A stretch of DNA of 54,866 nt from Labilibaculum sp041595635 (GTDB lineage: Bacteria > Bacteroidota > Bacteroidia > Bacteroidales > Marinifilaceae). Where the stretch lies: contig NZ_JBFHJW010000023.1 in the NCBI RefSeq assembly GCF_041595635.1, positions 1 through 54,866 of the forward strand. The letters are read 5' to 3'. Positions 1 to 11,200 of this stretch are shown here, in pieces; the first letter of the stretch is position 1, and every line of letters starts with the position of its first letter. A model generated the notes under the pieces. That model did not search any database. It was not told where the DNA came from and saw nothing but the letters and a program-made list of their open reading frames with translations. Made by a program: the position numbers and the translations under genes.

Positions 1-94
1 ACTAACAATCTATCTCTTATTTTTTCAAAAAATAAAATTACTCCTTGGTATAAGGACTAATCTTATCTATAACTATAGTAAGTATTTCAATTTT

Positions 95-217
95 CTGTGT
101 AAACCTGTAAATCACCCCATTACAAATTGAATACCAATGCCTTACAGACTACACCAAGGTTTACACAGTTTATCTCAATATATAACCAATTGATTTTAAA
201 CAATACTTGGTTTACAC
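95..217. repeat. Three copies of the 9-mer GGTTTACAC
   Basis: GGTTTACAC occurs at 158-166 and 209-217, and inverted at 97-105. The first two sites form a longer 12-bp inverted pair, CTGTGTAAACCT at 95-106 and AGGTTTACACAG at 157-168. Spacing is about 50-60 bp. This could be a multi-site operator or recombination remnant; chance is possible in such AT-rich DNA. Confidence 0.35.
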
Positions 218-302
218 GGGTTTCTCTGTAGATAGAATTCCCAAAATATTATCATATTACGGTTCTCAACAATTTCCCTTAGGGGATTTCACCCCAAACA
301 AA

Positions 303-336
303 AATGTCAAGTTTTTTGCGCAAAAAACTTGACATT
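303..336. repeat. Perfect 34-bp palindrome
   Basis: Two 17-base arms meet with no spacer at 319/320; the left arm starts AATGTCAAG and the right arm ends CTTGACATT. Neither side has a long T-run, so it is not a standard intrinsic terminator. As RNA it would make a long hairpin and as DNA it could extrude a cruciform or bind a dimeric protein. Confidence 0.85.
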
Positions 337-461
337 CCCTTACAATCTTTCACAAATATCTATTTAAATAGTGAGACATTATTAATTCACAACCATTACA
401 CCATAAAAAATGAAACAATGAAGTTAAATTTTCAAGGGAATTTCTTTACAAAAGGGAATAA

Positions 462-578
462 ATAGAAAGCCAAAAGATTGGATTACTGGACAAAACAGCA
501 GATACAGCAAGAAAAATTGACAAAGGAATTTTTGCTAGGCGAGTAAGGAGTATTGCAGTTTTGTTTAAGCTTAATTAA
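462..578 (+). pseudogene. Possible gene remnant (38-codon open frame without start)
   Basis: A plus-strand frame of 38 sense codons ends with TAA at 576-578. It translates to a plausible basic helical tail with pieces such as LLDKTADTARKIDKG and FARRVRSIAVLFKLN, but it follows a stop at 459-461 and has no ATG. A plus-oriented terminator lies about 95 bp downstream. It may be the 3' end of a decayed gene; no family is recognised and chance openness cannot be excluded. Confidence 0.2.
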
Positions 579-672
579 CATCTTTTAGCATTTTCAATCC
601 ACAGACTTTATTTAAGTTTGTACTATCCTTTCCGAAAGGATTAGGTTTTCATAGATTAAAATGGGTTAGATT

Positions 673-698
673 AAGTCCGGGGTGGTTCCCGGACTTTT
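673..698 (+). terminator. Intrinsic terminator, possibly bidirectional
   Basis: A 9-bp GC-rich stem (AAGTCCGGG, 673-681, with CCCGGACTT, 688-696) has a 6-base loop and continues into TTTTCATTTT on the plus strand. On the minus strand it lies just beyond the end of the envelope operon (759) and could also stop that transcript, although the T-run there is poor. Confidence 0.65.
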
Positions 699-758
699 CA
701 TTTTACTTAAGTTACCGCAAAACATAGCCGACTGTTCTATCAAGCGATTCCTAAAAAA

Positions 759-1559
759 CTATAATCTGATACCAACAAAAGGCTTTACTGGCAATGCTCG
801 ATAAATGGCTTTGGCCTCTGATTCGGATACCACAACTCTAATTTCAGGATGATATTCGGGGACTGTAAATAGAATTGCTTTCTTTATTTTTTTAAAGTTG
901 TTCAAATCCTCTCGCCACCAAAACATATGTCCACTCCACCAATTGGATTGAGAAAATTGATCCCGTCCTTCAATTTTTAAAATAATTTCTTTGTCTAAGC
1001 ATAGCATCCAATGTACTGCTTCCGTTTTTACTGAATCTATTTTTGCATTAGAAACTAGTGCTTCGCCTGCGTATTTGGGTGCTTTTTTTATCACAATTGG
1101 AGCTTTACTAATTGTAGACAAATAGCTATTTACTTGCAATTGAGAACCAAACAAATACTGATAGGTGGCTGGTTTTAAATGATACAGAAATTGATCAACT
1201 TCAAAATCAATAATTTTAGTCGATTTTATCACCACTCCTTTCATTTCCAGTTGAAGTAGGCTGTCCTTTAAATTTAAGGATAAATTGATTGAATCGTTTT
1301 TCGACATCTGAAAACGAGTTTCCAGAAATACCTTCTTCTGATACAGATCTACAATGTTCGAATCAATATAATTTTCGTTTAACGATAGCAAGTTGGCATC
1401 AACTTGCCGATCAAACATTTTCATTTTTTGTCGCACACCTATCACAGAAAAAATACCGTACTGCAATGCAATTCCAATTGTAACAACCATAATTGCATAC
1501 ACAATATGCTTTTTGTATGAATGTGAACTTCTAAAATTATGATTTTTTTGCTCCCTCAT
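759..1559 (-). CDS. Probable pseudo-L,D-transpeptidase, membrane-anchored
   Basis: No close family is recognised. The 266-residue protein has one membrane segment near residues 19-41 and a periplasmic remainder. Its C-terminus aligns by eye with the neighbouring L,D-transpeptidase (1561-2274). The partner's HGCIR becomes HPEIR (residues 237-241), its IHGT becomes IEGR (196-199), and YQSLP becomes YRALP (253-257); strand patterns upstream also match. Both catalytic positions, His and Cys, are therefore Glu, so cross-linking activity is unlikely. A regulatory or scaffold role in the same cluster is inferred. The ATG at 1559 comes one base after the upstream stop codon, which implies tight coupling; a longer frame uses an in-gene TTG at 1586 and is less likely. 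Trp-rich residues 206-215 look like an insertion before the degenerate motif. Confidence 0.75.
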   Translation of the reverse strand: MREQKNHNFRSSHSYKKHIVYAIMVVTIGIALQYGIFSVIGVRQKMKMFDRQVDANLLSLNENYIDSNIVDLYQKKVFLETRFQMSKNDSINLSLNLKDSLLQLEMKGVVIKSTKIIDFEVDQFLYHLKPATYQYLFGSQLQVNSYLSTISKAPIVIKKAPKYAGEALVSNAKIDSVKTEAVHWMLCLDKEIILKIEGRDQFSQSNWWSGHMFWWREDLNNFKKIKKAILFTVPEYHPEIRVVVSESEAKAIYRALPVKPFVGIRL

Positions 1560-1560
1560 A

Positions 1561-2274
1561 TTAGTAGATAAAAACTTTAGCCCCAATTGGCAAAGATTGA
1601 TAAACAGTCTTTAAATCCTCATCATTCATTCGAATGCATCCATGGGTAACAGGCTGTCCTAAAAATCGTTTATACAATGTGCCATGAATTAAATATCCTT
1701 TGCCCAAACTAAGCGCATAGTCACCTAAAACACCAGCCTCGAAACGAGCTGAAGAATTAGGCCCAGGAATTGGCAAACCCTCCTCTACAAAAGCCCAATC
1801 GGGTTTTCTCCAAACGGGTGAAGTAATTTTACCTTTAATAGAAAAAACACCTTTTGGCGTTTGAAACATCCATTTTTTATTATTGTCTGCCTCCAGTTTT
1901 ATATAGCTCCCTGTAGAACATAAACCTTCCCTAACAAGTGTTTTATTGCGATACAGAGAAAAAGTATTATCAAAGGTATTTACTATCAAATAGGCACCTC
2001 CGGGAATTAATCGATCCATTTTTTTTTGTATCTGCGCAATTTCTGTCTGCAACTCCTTTTCAAGCTTACTGTTATTCTCACTTTGCTGAATTGCACTCGG
2101 AATTTTCTCAAATATAAAAGGACTGTTTTCTAGATTGTGTACTCCTACTACTAAAAACAGAATAGTAAACCAAAGGGAAATAGGCATAAGCAACCAAATA
2201 ATAAACTTAATCAGCTTTCTTTTTTTGCTTCTGGTATTTAATTCTCCTTCTAAATTGTTTTCATCATTTATCAT
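1561..2274 (-). CDS. L,D-transpeptidase (YkuD family), membrane-anchored
   Basis: This 237-residue enzyme has a basic N-terminus, one membrane segment (about 21-45), a short coiled stretch (65-90) and a YkuD domain (94-237). The catalytic signature is intact: IHGT with His197, and THGCIRM with His211, Cys213 and Arg215. The family cleaves the D-Ala4 of a peptidoglycan tetrapeptide and makes 3-3 cross-links or attaches proteins, in the periplasm. Its start lies 6 bp after the stop of the upstream L,D-transpeptidase and it is followed immediately by the pseudo-transpeptidase, so the three are almost certainly one transcript. Which of the known reactions it performs cannot be told from sequence. 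Confidence 0.93.
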   Translation of the reverse strand: MINDENNLEGELNTRSKKRKLIKFIIWLLMPISLWFTILFLVVGVHNLENSPFIFEKIPSAIQQSENNSKLEKELQTEIAQIQKKMDRLIPGGAYLIVNTFDNTFSLYRNKTLVREGLCSTGSYIKLEADNNKKWMFQTPKGVFSIKGKITSPVWRKPDWAFVEEGLPIPGPNSSARFEAGVLGDYALSLGKGYLIHGTLYKRFLGQPVTHGCIRMNDEDLKTVYQSLPIGAKVFIY

Positions 2275-2280
2275 GATTCC

Positions 2281-3396
2281 TCATTCTTTATTTTCATAAA
2301 TCTCTTCTAAAGATTTTAGTGATCCAACAATAATTACTGATGCTCCATCATCCACAATACGATACAAAACATCCATATCATCGTTTTTCAAGGCAACGCA
2401 GCCATCGGTCCAATCAATCCCTTTCCCTCCGCAGCCATGAATTTCAATCAAATTTCCAATGTGTGTCTGAAAAGAAAGAAGCCCTTTTTTCTGATCTTCC
2501 GAAAAACGTTCTTTATCCTCATGGTTTGGATAATTAAGTAGAAGTGCCTTGTGAAACTTAGTTTGCAAACTGTTCTTTTTTTGTATTACTTGATAAATAC
2601 CTTCGGGAGTGGCTTTATCGCCCTTATGACGTTTGTCTCCCATCCAATTAACTCCTAACTCCACGGTAAAACCTCTTAATTGTTTACCATTTTGGTACAC
2701 GATACATTGATGGGCCATTTTATCAACCAAAATAATCTTGCGTCCTTGTTTTGATAAACTAATTGCTCTATTTCCCAGTTCTTTCCATTTTGAATAATCA
2801 GCGAACCAGCTTACTAAGCTATTTTCTGCCTTTAAATTGGACTCATTTACCAATTTAGATGCTTCGCTACAACTTGCAAAACACTCAATATACTTTCCAC
2901 TTTGATAAGCAATTTTGGCTTCGGCTAATTTAATTGCCCCTAACTTATGCGTTTTACAAAGTTCAGGAGACAAAGGCATAGGCTTGTAAACCCTATTGTA
3001 AAGCATTACTTTAGTCTCCAATTCTTCAATTGCTTGTCGGGCAATTTTATTTGAGCTTTCGATCTGGCTCAAAGCCTTTTGCTCTGCTTCGGAAGCTTTG
3101 TTAATTGATTGCTGCACAAATTCAAGAACTTGCTTGTAATCGCGTTGTAAGAAAAACTTTTCATTTTGAATCATCCAGGAATTCATTGCTGAATCGTAAA
3201 ACTGCTTAGCATCTATGTACAATGAACTTGCATATTTATCAGCTCCAGATTTTTGAGCTGTATTTAGTGCGAATCGTGCTCTTCTTAATTCCAAATGAGG
3301 AGCCAGCGGTTGCAAATAGATAAAGCTAAAAACGGCAATACTTATTGCAAGAAAAGCAATAGAGCCAATCAAAAACTGAAATTTCCTTTTCCTCAT
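2281..3396 (-). CDS. L,D-transpeptidase (YafK-like) with N-terminal helical domain
   Basis: The 371-residue protein has one membrane segment (7-28), an Ala-rich helical region (35-110 and 140-190) and a YkuD-type domain (219-357). Catalytic residues are His320 in IEIHGCG and Cys333 in WTDGCVALKN, the spaced-out version typical of YafK-like members. The helical part resembles DUF4398-type domains and aligns by eye with the lipoprotein encoded just upstream (pattern A..A...A...GA..YA). That shared domain suggests physical pairing of enzyme and lipoprotein. The gene lies 6 bp before the second L,D-transpeptidase. A terminator-like hairpin separates it from the lipoprotein gene, so it may be expressed by read-through or from its own promoter. 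Confidence 0.9.
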   Translation of the reverse strand: MRKRKFQFLIGSIAFLAISIAVFSFIYLQPLAPHLELRRARFALNTAQKSGADKYASSLYIDAKQFYDSAMNSWMIQNEKFFLQRDYKQVLEFVQQSINKASEAEQKALSQIESSNKIARQAIEELETKVMLYNRVYKPMPLSPELCKTHKLGAIKLAEAKIAYQSGKYIECFASCSEASKLVNESNLKAENSLVSWFADYSKWKELGNRAISLSKQGRKIILVDKMAHQCIVYQNGKQLRGFTVELGVNWMGDKRHKGDKATPEGIYQVIQKKNSLQTKFHKALLLNYPNHEDKERFSEDQKKGLLSFQTHIGNLIEIHGCGGKGIDWTDGCVALKNDDMDVLYRIVDDGASVIIVGSLKSLEEIYENKE

Positions 3397-3403
3397 GTAG
3401 TTA

Positions 3404-3434
3404 TAAAAAATCCCTGAAGAAAAATCTTCAGGGA
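3404..3434 (-). terminator. Terminator or attenuator between lipoprotein and transpeptidase genes
   Basis: On the minus strand a 10-bp stem (3425-3434 with 3411-3420, AAAA/TTTT loop) is followed directly by TTTTTT and ATAAC. It lies 32 bp after the lipoprotein stop codon and 8 bp before the ATG of the next gene. It would make the lipoprotein mRNA more abundant than the downstream enzymes. Confidence 0.8.
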
Positions 3435-3465
3435 AATAACACTTGTTTTTAACTTTTAACTGATT

Positions 3466-4065
3466 TTAATTCCGCTTATGCTTTGTATATTTTGCAATCA
3501 CTTCATTCAATTCATCATTTATTGCAAGCGCTTTCTCTTTTGCAGCTGTTGCTTTATTTAAAGCAGCAACCAACTGATCTTCACTAACAAAATTTTCAAC
3601 TTCGATTACAGAAGCTTCAATGGCACTTATGTCACCTTTAATTGCTTCCAAAGCTGCAGTACCTTCTTTTCCTTTAGGAGCTTGCGACACTAAATCTTGG
3701 TCTTCCAAAATAATTGAATCAAGCTCCATTTTAAGATTGGCAACCTCTAATTTTATTTCTTCTTTTCGAATTTCGGCTTTCACTTTTGTTTCAATAGCCA
3801 TTGCATTCACAAGTGCTAATTGAGACTTAACTTTATCGAAATTTTTAAAAAGTTTTCCATTTTCAAGTTCCACATTTTCGCTTACCGAACTCATAGAATC
3901 CTGAAGTGCTATAAAATCTTCGGCCACATAAACATTCGCACCTACAGATTTAGCTTGTTCGATTGCTGTATAAGCAGCATCAATTTCTACTTGTGGAGCT
4001 TTTCCACAGCTACTCAATAAAACAGTAGTTCCTACTGTCAATACGAATAATAACTTCTTTTTCAT
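3466..4065 (-). CDS. Helical lipoprotein (DUF4398-like) next to L,D-transpeptidases
   Basis: The 199-residue product has a lipoprotein signal (LLSSC, Cys20) followed by Gly-Lys, then an almost entirely helical, Ala/Glu/Lys-rich body with coiled-coil character. Residues about 27-60 match the A..A...A...GA..Y pattern in the transpeptidase next door. The chain ends in a basic tail (KYTKHKRN). Braun lipoprotein in Enterobacteria is also a helical lipoprotein whose C-terminal Lys is joined to peptidoglycan by L,D-transpeptidases. The same role is a reasonable inference here, but the last residue is Asn, so linkage would need an internal Lys or trimming. A terminator follows the gene. The divergent sigma-factor gene starts 172 bp away; the shared gap contains the palindrome GCAAAATTTTGC (4163-4174). 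Confidence 0.75.
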   Translation of the reverse strand: MKKKLLFVLTVGTTVLLSSCGKAPQVEIDAAYTAIEQAKSVGANVYVAEDFIALQDSMSSVSENVELENGKLFKNFDKVKSQLALVNAMAIETKVKAEIRKEEIKLEVANLKMELDSIILEDQDLVSQAPKGKEGTAALEAIKGDISAIEASVIEVENFVSEDQLVAALNKATAAKEKALAINDELNEVIAKYTKHKRN

Positions 4066-4237
4066 TTTAAATAAGTAAATTTTATTTCCTTTGTTTCTAT
4101 TTCAATATCAATAACTACCTTCATTTAAGTAATTAAATCACAATTGAAATTTCCATTTAGACGCAAAATTTTGCAGAAGTAACAGCAAAGAACAAAAAAA
4201 ATTAAATAAAAAAAACACAACTTCTCAAGATACTGAT

Positions 4238-4807
4238 ATGCAGAAAAATATGTTTGAGGAAATAAGTGACAAAGAGCTTATCTACATGATGATTCAGGAA
4301 AATAAACCTGTTTTTTTCGAGCAGATCTATCACCGTTACTTCCATAAAGTAAAAGACAAATGTTACAGCTTTGTTAAGGACAAACAACTTGCTGAAGATT
4401 TTGCTAATGATATTATGGCAAAAGCCTTCGAAAAGCTACCAAGTTTTAAAGGAAATTCCGCCTTTTCATCGTGGCTATACTCCATCACCTACAATTACTC
4501 TATTGACTATTTGCGACTTAAAAAGAAACTGCATTACCCAAATTGGAACAGAGAAAATGAAATACCTGATATCATTGACGAATCGGAAACAGACCTGGAA
4601 AGTTTTAATTATGAAAATTTGTTGAGCATACTGGAAATGATCCATCCTGAAGAGAAAGCTCTACTACTCATGAAATACCAAGACAATTTATCAAGTAAAA
4701 TAATTGGACAAACCCTTCGGATAACTGAAGATGCGGTGAAAATGAGAGTAAAAAGAGCAAAAACCCGAGTTATTTACCTTTATAAAAAACACTATCAAAA
4801 AGAGTAG
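4238..4807 (+). CDS. RNA polymerase sigma factor, ECF-like sigma-70 family
   Basis: The 189-residue protein has the two-domain layout of ECF sigma factors. Region 2 (about 25-95) contains the AEDFANDIMAKAF and FSSWLYSITYNYSIDYLR motifs, and region 4 (about 125-182) has a helix-turn-helix ending in AVKMRVKRAK. It directs RNA polymerase to a set of promoters that cannot be read from this sequence. It is divergent from the envelope operon, which makes that operon a candidate target. No anti-sigma factor with a membrane segment is adjacent; the next gene is a small soluble protein, so control may be by other means. Confidence 0.9.
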   Translation: MQKNMFEEISDKELIYMMIQENKPVFFEQIYHRYFHKVKDKCYSFVKDKQLAEDFANDIMAKAFEKLPSFKGNSAFSSWLYSITYNYSIDYLRLKKKLHYPNWNRENEIPDIIDESETDLESFNYENLLSILEMIHPEEKALLLMKYQDNLSSKIIGQTLRITEDAVKMRVKRAKTRVIYLYKKHYQKE

Positions 4808-4866
4808 AATTAGTGTTACTATTTTGTCAATTTCCGCCAAAAAGAAGCAATCAACCAAATAAAAAC

Positions 4867-5274
4867 ATGGATTTTAAAAAACTATTTCGCAAACTTATTA
4901 GTGATTCTGAAACTACAAAAGTACCACCAACAATTATTGCCGCATTTAATTTCCAATTTAATTCGCCTATAAATACCGAATGGCACAAAAGCAATGATTG
5001 TTACGAAGCTGTTTTCTACAGGAACGAATTAGAACACATTGCCACATATCAAGAAAACGGAATTTATGTGAGCCTTAAAGTAAATCTCCCTTTAGAACGA
5101 GTTCCCGCACCTATTCGTGATGCCATAAAAACAGAAGGGGAAATAATGAGTACAATTGAAATTACCAACAACAAAGGAAAGTATTTTGAATCTATTATTC
5201 GCGACAAAAAACATCACCGGTTCGCCATTTTACTCACTCATAAAGGAATTATTATGGATAAAAAATCCATATAA
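4867..5274 (+). CDS. Hypothetical protein, PepSY-like (135 residues)
   Basis: No firm family is recognised. The protein is small, soluble and without a signal peptide. It has alternating strand patterns (FNFQFNSPINTEWHKSNDCYEAVF and the later YESIIRDKKHHRFAILL-like strand is split here for brevity), reminiscent of PepSY/BLIP-like domains that in Bacteroidota are usually periplasmic. The frame is open upstream to a GTG at 4813, but the added residues look unlike protein and the ATG at 4867 is preferred. It starts 59 bp after the sigma gene and probably shares its transcript, so a role in modulating the sigma factor is conceivable but not shown. Confidence 0.6.
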   Translation: MDFKKLFRKLISDSETTKVPPTIIAAFNFQFNSPINTEWHKSNDCYEAVFYRNELEHIATYQENGIYVSLKVNLPLERVPAPIRDAIKTEGEIMSTIEITNNKGKYFESIIRDKKHHRFAILLTHKGIIMDKKSI

Positions 5275-8200
5275 ACGGACTCAATTATATAGTTTGCCTT
5301 ATACAGAATCTCTATTTAAATTTAGCTAATTATTACTAGCTACTCGATGGTTTTATAGCTATTTGCATTGATAAACAACACATTTCCTAAGTAATCATAA
5401 CCTTTAAATAGTTCTGCTTTCTCATGCTTCAAAATTTCACCTCTAAAGCCAATAATCGTTAAACCAGCATCAGCTGAGCGTTTATTAATTACCTCTTTTG
5501 CCGCTACATCTTCCTGTTCATGAATAATCTCAATATTAGAGGTGGTAATTGGCAAACGACCCGAAACAACTAACTCGTCGAGTTGCTTTCTGGTTTCTTC
5601 GGCCTGTTCTTTCTTACAAATGTTAAAGATTTTTATATCTGCCTTTTTCCAATCGGAATGACCTGCAATAATAAAGCTGAGTAGAATCATTAAATTCGCA
5701 TTATCGGTATCCGAAGGCTTAATCCAAATATGAATATCTTTCTTAAAATCAAGCTCACGATTAGAACTGCCCAATATGCAAAAATCGAAATTCCCTGCTC
5801 GCGCCAATGAATAATTATCAATAATTAAATCCAAACGTTCAGGATTTGCTTTATCGAACTCAAAAATTACCATATTATTCTCCATTCCTGCAACTCCGGG
5901 CAACTGAATAGCCTGAGCTATTGCCGATGTATAAGAAGGAGAAATCATGGTATCAACGTAAACATGATTCTCTATTTTATCAAAACTTTTAATCAATCGA
6001 TTCAGTTCCATTTTTGATTGCTTAAATGTAGCTTTTGAATAGTATCCTTCAATTCGATGCAAATAAGTCCCAAATCCATATTTATAGGAGATCCAATTTA
6101 ATAATTTAAATGCAATATCACGTTCAAAAGAATCTTTCGAAATACAGATGGCACTAGGCCTCCACTCCCTACTTTTTCTCTTTCTCGTTTTCTGTAAAAA
6201 AACCTGCAAATTCCTATTTAATTGATAAAGTGAGTTCAAGAAAATTGATTCTATCCCATTTCTATTTTTGTGATATCGATTGATGAAAATATAAATAATA
6301 GACATTACCAACACTGCTACAAAAGCATATAAAAAGTTGATTTTGAACATGACCCACACAGAGGTTACAAATCCGATTAAGGATAGAAACCATTTCGACT
6401 TAAAGGAAGGTCGGTAACTTGGCGATGAACCAAAATGATTTAAAACAGAAATCAAACACAAAGAACCATAAGTCACCATAAAAAACATGGATATGATTTC
6501 AGCAACAGCATTTACATCGCCTAAAACCACAAAAACCATTGCAATTATACAGGTAACAAGGGAAGCATTTCGGGGTTCATTGTCCGATTCGCGTCCTTTT
6601 GCCAACCATTTATTTAATGATTTAGAAGGAAAAGACTGATCACTGGACAAAGCCTGAAGAGTTCGTGGTGCCACCATTACCGATCCTAAAGCTGATGATA
6701 TTGTTGATGCAGCCAAACCCATAGGAATCAAAAAACTTCCACCAATGGCAATTTTCGCCATAATTAGCTGATTCTCCAATAAATCAGCTGTGCTCACAGA
6801 TATTGCAAGCTTATAAATCACAAAGAAATAAATAATCATACCAAGCAGAGTAGCTGCTGTAGTTCCCAAAGGGATTGATTTAGAAGGATTCTTTAAATCT
6901 CCTGACAATCCAACTCCTGCGGTCATACCAGTAAAAGCAGGGAAAATAATCGCAAAAACCATAAAAAAATCATCCGTATTGCGAAGATCCAGCTTGCTTA
7001 TAGTAATATCCGAAACACTACTATAATCTGTTGAGCCCAGAAAGAAAAAAACCAAAGAAGCCAAAAGAATAGTCACCACAAAATACAATGCTTTCACGCC
7101 TAAATTGGCTCCTTTTTTCAGAATTAAAATTGATAGTAAGAGCATAGCCGGAACACTAAGTATTTGTCGAGGTAAACTATACCCTAAATCGTTCATTGCC
7201 CAATTAAAAAGAGGTTCGAAAGCCTCGGTAAAAGCAATTACATAAAAGGCAACACTTATGGCCTGAGAAAAATACAAAGCAATACCGATGGTTGCGCCAA
7301 TATTTAAGCCAAATGAACGAGAAATAATAAAATACTCACCTCCTCCTTCTACTCGTTTGTTGGTTGCCAATTCGGAAATAGCCATGGCGGTAGGAATGGT
7401 AACTAAATGTCCCAATAATACAACAAGTATTACACCCCAAAACCCAAGCATCCCAACCGCAAAGCCAAATCGTAGAAATAATATAGCTCCTAGAATGGTC
7501 GAAATAGCGGTAAAAAAGACAGGTGCAGTTCCGAATTTTTTAATTGAAGTAGTATCAGACATAGATTCCGTTGTAAAATTTAATGATTAAAAATTACAAA
7601 AAAACAATCAGTTTATTCGCAGATGAGAATTCATAGCTCCTATTTTTATAGGAATAAAAAAGCAATTTGACTGTAGATACGTTGAATTAGACACTAATTC
7701 TACCTATCTTTTTATTGTTAAAAGATAAGAGCAAGCAAAATCCCCCTGGTTTCTTCATAACAAATAAGGATGGCAATATCTTCATTACCTCAGGAAAACA
7801 TAGATGCAGAACGTAAATTAAACCAGAAAATAGTTAGGTTTCACCAAATAAAATTCTTCCTAAATTTTATTTTTTTAACAATTCATTCTTAAAAATTGTA
7901 GGCATCAAATCTTTAAATTCCGTAAGTTTAACTTGCTTAAGCAGATGTAATGAACAGAAAACAATCAGAGAGTCAAAAAAAATTGCTTAACGGAGTTCGT
8001 CCGAGTAGAATTGTCTACCCAATACTAATTGGAATTGCTGTAGTGGTTTACATGATAGGTAAGGAAGTTGATAGCAATACACTCTCTTTAGTTGAACTTT
8101 CATGGCAATCGTTATTCTGGCTTTTCCTGGCATTGGTAATGATGATCATCCGAGATTTGGGCTATATGGCACGATTACGGATCCTTACGGACAAACAATT

Positions 8201-11200
8201 TTCCTGGAGAAAATCGTTTCGAATCATTATGCTTTGGGAATTTACTTCTGCCATCACTCCCTCGGCAATTGGAGGAACCTCGGTTGCCATTCTATATCTA
8301 AATAAAGAAGGTCTTAAAGTGGGTCGTAGTTCAGCAGTGGTTATGTCCACCTCTTTCCTCGACGAACTTTATTTTATCCTCATGTTTCCCATCCTAATTC
8401 TATTTTTAGATAGTAACCAATTATTCATGACCGATGCAGCAAACCAGTCGATGTGGCTAAACTCACTGCTTTATTTTGCCCTTTTGGGCTATCTAGTAAA
8501 AACCATTTACTTTATTGTACTTACTTATGGTTTGTTTTGGAATCCTCGAGGTTTAAAATGGTTATTGCTATGGATCTTTAAACTTCCTGTACTTCGAAAA
8601 TGGAAACGTGGAGCCAACCAAGCAGGGTCCGATATCATAGAAAGCTCGAAAGAACTTCGACAAAAACCTTTCTCTTTTTGGCTGAAAGCTTTCATGGCCA
8701 CTTTTTGGTCTTGGACGGCTAGATATTGGGTTGTCAATGTAATTCTTCTTGCCTTTATGTTTCAAGGGTATAAGCTTTCCGATCACATCATGATATTTGC
8801 CAGACAATTAGTAATGTGGATCATGATGCTGGTAAGCCCTACTCCAGGTGGAAGTGGATTTTCAGAATGGGTTTTCACAAAATATTTAGGCGAATTTCTT
8901 CCATCGGTTGGTGTTGCTGCTACAATTGCCTTAATTTGGCGATTAATTTCCTATTATCCATATCTTATAATCGGAGTTCTTATTCTTCCTAAGTGGATCA
9001 AAAAACATTTTTCGGACTAAACTCATCCTTATTATCCAATCTTTTCCCTAAAATAATAAAGGGTAAAATCGTATATTTTCTAGAAAAATGCGCTCCAAAG
9101 CCTTAAAAATAAAGAACATTAATAATAACTTTCAATGTTAACACATAGAGATGGATCAATTTGAATATCAACACATTTAAATAGAATATAATGATATTCA
9201 TATAGAAAAAACACACTTTAATCAAAACCCCATAATACTTAACCATAATTAAACAGGCTATTTCAAGTAAAGAATGTAATTTAGTATCATAGATAAAAAT
9301 AAATAAACCTTTAATACAAAAACCTATGAAAAAATATTTACTAGGGATAATGGGACTTGCCTTTCTCATATCATCCTGTTCGGATGATAATGATGTCAGT
9401 CAACAATCAGACCTAACAACAACTATAACCGAAAATATTACAATTAATAACAACACAGCCGAACTTTCTAGCCGAGTTAGCCAAACAAATAGTTTGGTAA
9501 TTATCAATGATATTACTTCGAGTAGTACAATCAATGCTAAAGATGCAACTGATTCTGATAATGAATCATTCGACGTAGATTACACTAAAAACTATGCCTT
9601 TACATTGAAAGCTGAAGTTGAATGTCCAACTATAAATGGTACAAGCGTTCAAGCTACTCATGTTAAAATATCAGACGACCTAGCATTTGTTTCCTACAAC
9701 ACAAAAGGAAGCGAATATAGTGGAGGTGTTGAAGTATTCAATATCTCGGATGAAGACAATCCAACATTGCAGGCACAAGTATTAATCTCAAATGTTGATG
9801 TAAGTGCTGTTGACTATTACGATGGAGTAATTTATCTAGTTGGTGCTATAGATCCTGCAACTGATGGTTATGGATTGGATTCACCTGCTATTCTTGTTTC
9901 TCTAGAATTAAGTAGTTCTAATGAAATTGCAGCAGTTCTCGACCTTATTGACCTTCCTTCTTATGTTGCTACTGACATTGCTGTAGATGAGAATTATATA
10001 TATACAACTAGTGGTTCTGATGGAAATTTAACCATCTTAGATCGTAGCGACAATTCTATACTTTCAGAAACAAGTATTAGCGATGCAAGGTCACTTAGTA
10101 TCAATTCAGATAATATTTACGTACTTGGTGCAACCAATAGCGTTATTCGCTCGTTTCAAAAATCAGATTTTAGTGAACTAACTTCCATAGATCTTGACTA
10201 TGACATTACTAGCGATTCTAAAACAGAAATTGACGTAAGCGATGACTATATCCTTGCAGCTATGAATGAATCAGGTCTGGATATCCTAGACATTGACGGA
10301 ACACTTAAAGAACATTTTGATCGCCCTACTACTCCTGAAAATGGTAATGACGCAAATTATGTGACCAACTCTGTAAGTTTAAATGATGAGTTGCTACTCA
10401 TCGGAAATGGTGGGGCTGGTGTTTATGTTGGCGCAATGGTTCCTGAAAATAATGACGAAGTAACAATGTTGGGTAGCATGGATTTTGACGCTTCAGTTAA
10501 CTACGTAAAATCCAAAGGAGACTATATTTTTGTTGCTGCCGGTACTGGTGGGTTAAAAATTATTACCATCGGGATAGATAATGGTGTACCTGATGACGTC
10601 ATCGAAACAAAACCTTGTGAAACTTTGGTAGACGATATCATTGAAATGTTTCCCGAAAGAGAAGACAACAGTACCGCTAACTCTGAATTATTCTCAGATG
10701 ATAATAATCTAATTCTAAAATTAGTAGAAGAATCACCTGTATATCTTACTTTTATCTATGAAAATGCCGGATGGAAAAATTCATTAGCATATTATACCTA
10801 TGATGCAGATGATGTTCCAGAAAGCGCAGATGATGTTGAACTTCACATGCTTTTTGAAAATGTTTCTATGGTTGATGAAGGAGGAGGACTTTCTACCGGG
10901 GATCGTGTTCAGTTAGGAGATTCAAGCTTTCCAGCAAACACAGTTATAGGATTCTGTTTAATTGCAAATGGATGGAACTATGGAGCTACTGGTGATGGTA
11001 ATTATAAGCATTATACAAATACCGAATGGAATACAGATGGCAATCAGCAGCACGTTCTGTTTAAAGAATCAACCTGTGAAGACTTAGTATTGAGTTTTGA
11101 GGATGTTCAGTTGCCTTCAGGAGATAAAGATTATAATGACATTATATTTACAATAAACGACAATGAGGAAGATGCCAATGTGGCAACTGCTTTCGATCTA

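Larger units (their letters stand above)
1..758. other. Long intergenic region at the left edge
   Basis: No convincing gene is seen. The stretch holds three copies of GGTTTACAC (one inverted), a perfect 34-bp palindrome, a short open frame without a start codon (462-578, plus strand), and a strong hairpin terminator at 673-698. The pseudo-transpeptidase gene on the minus strand ends at 759, so part of this is its 3' flank. The plus-strand gene that the terminator might serve is not identifiable; it could be a remnant or a small RNA. Confidence 0.6.
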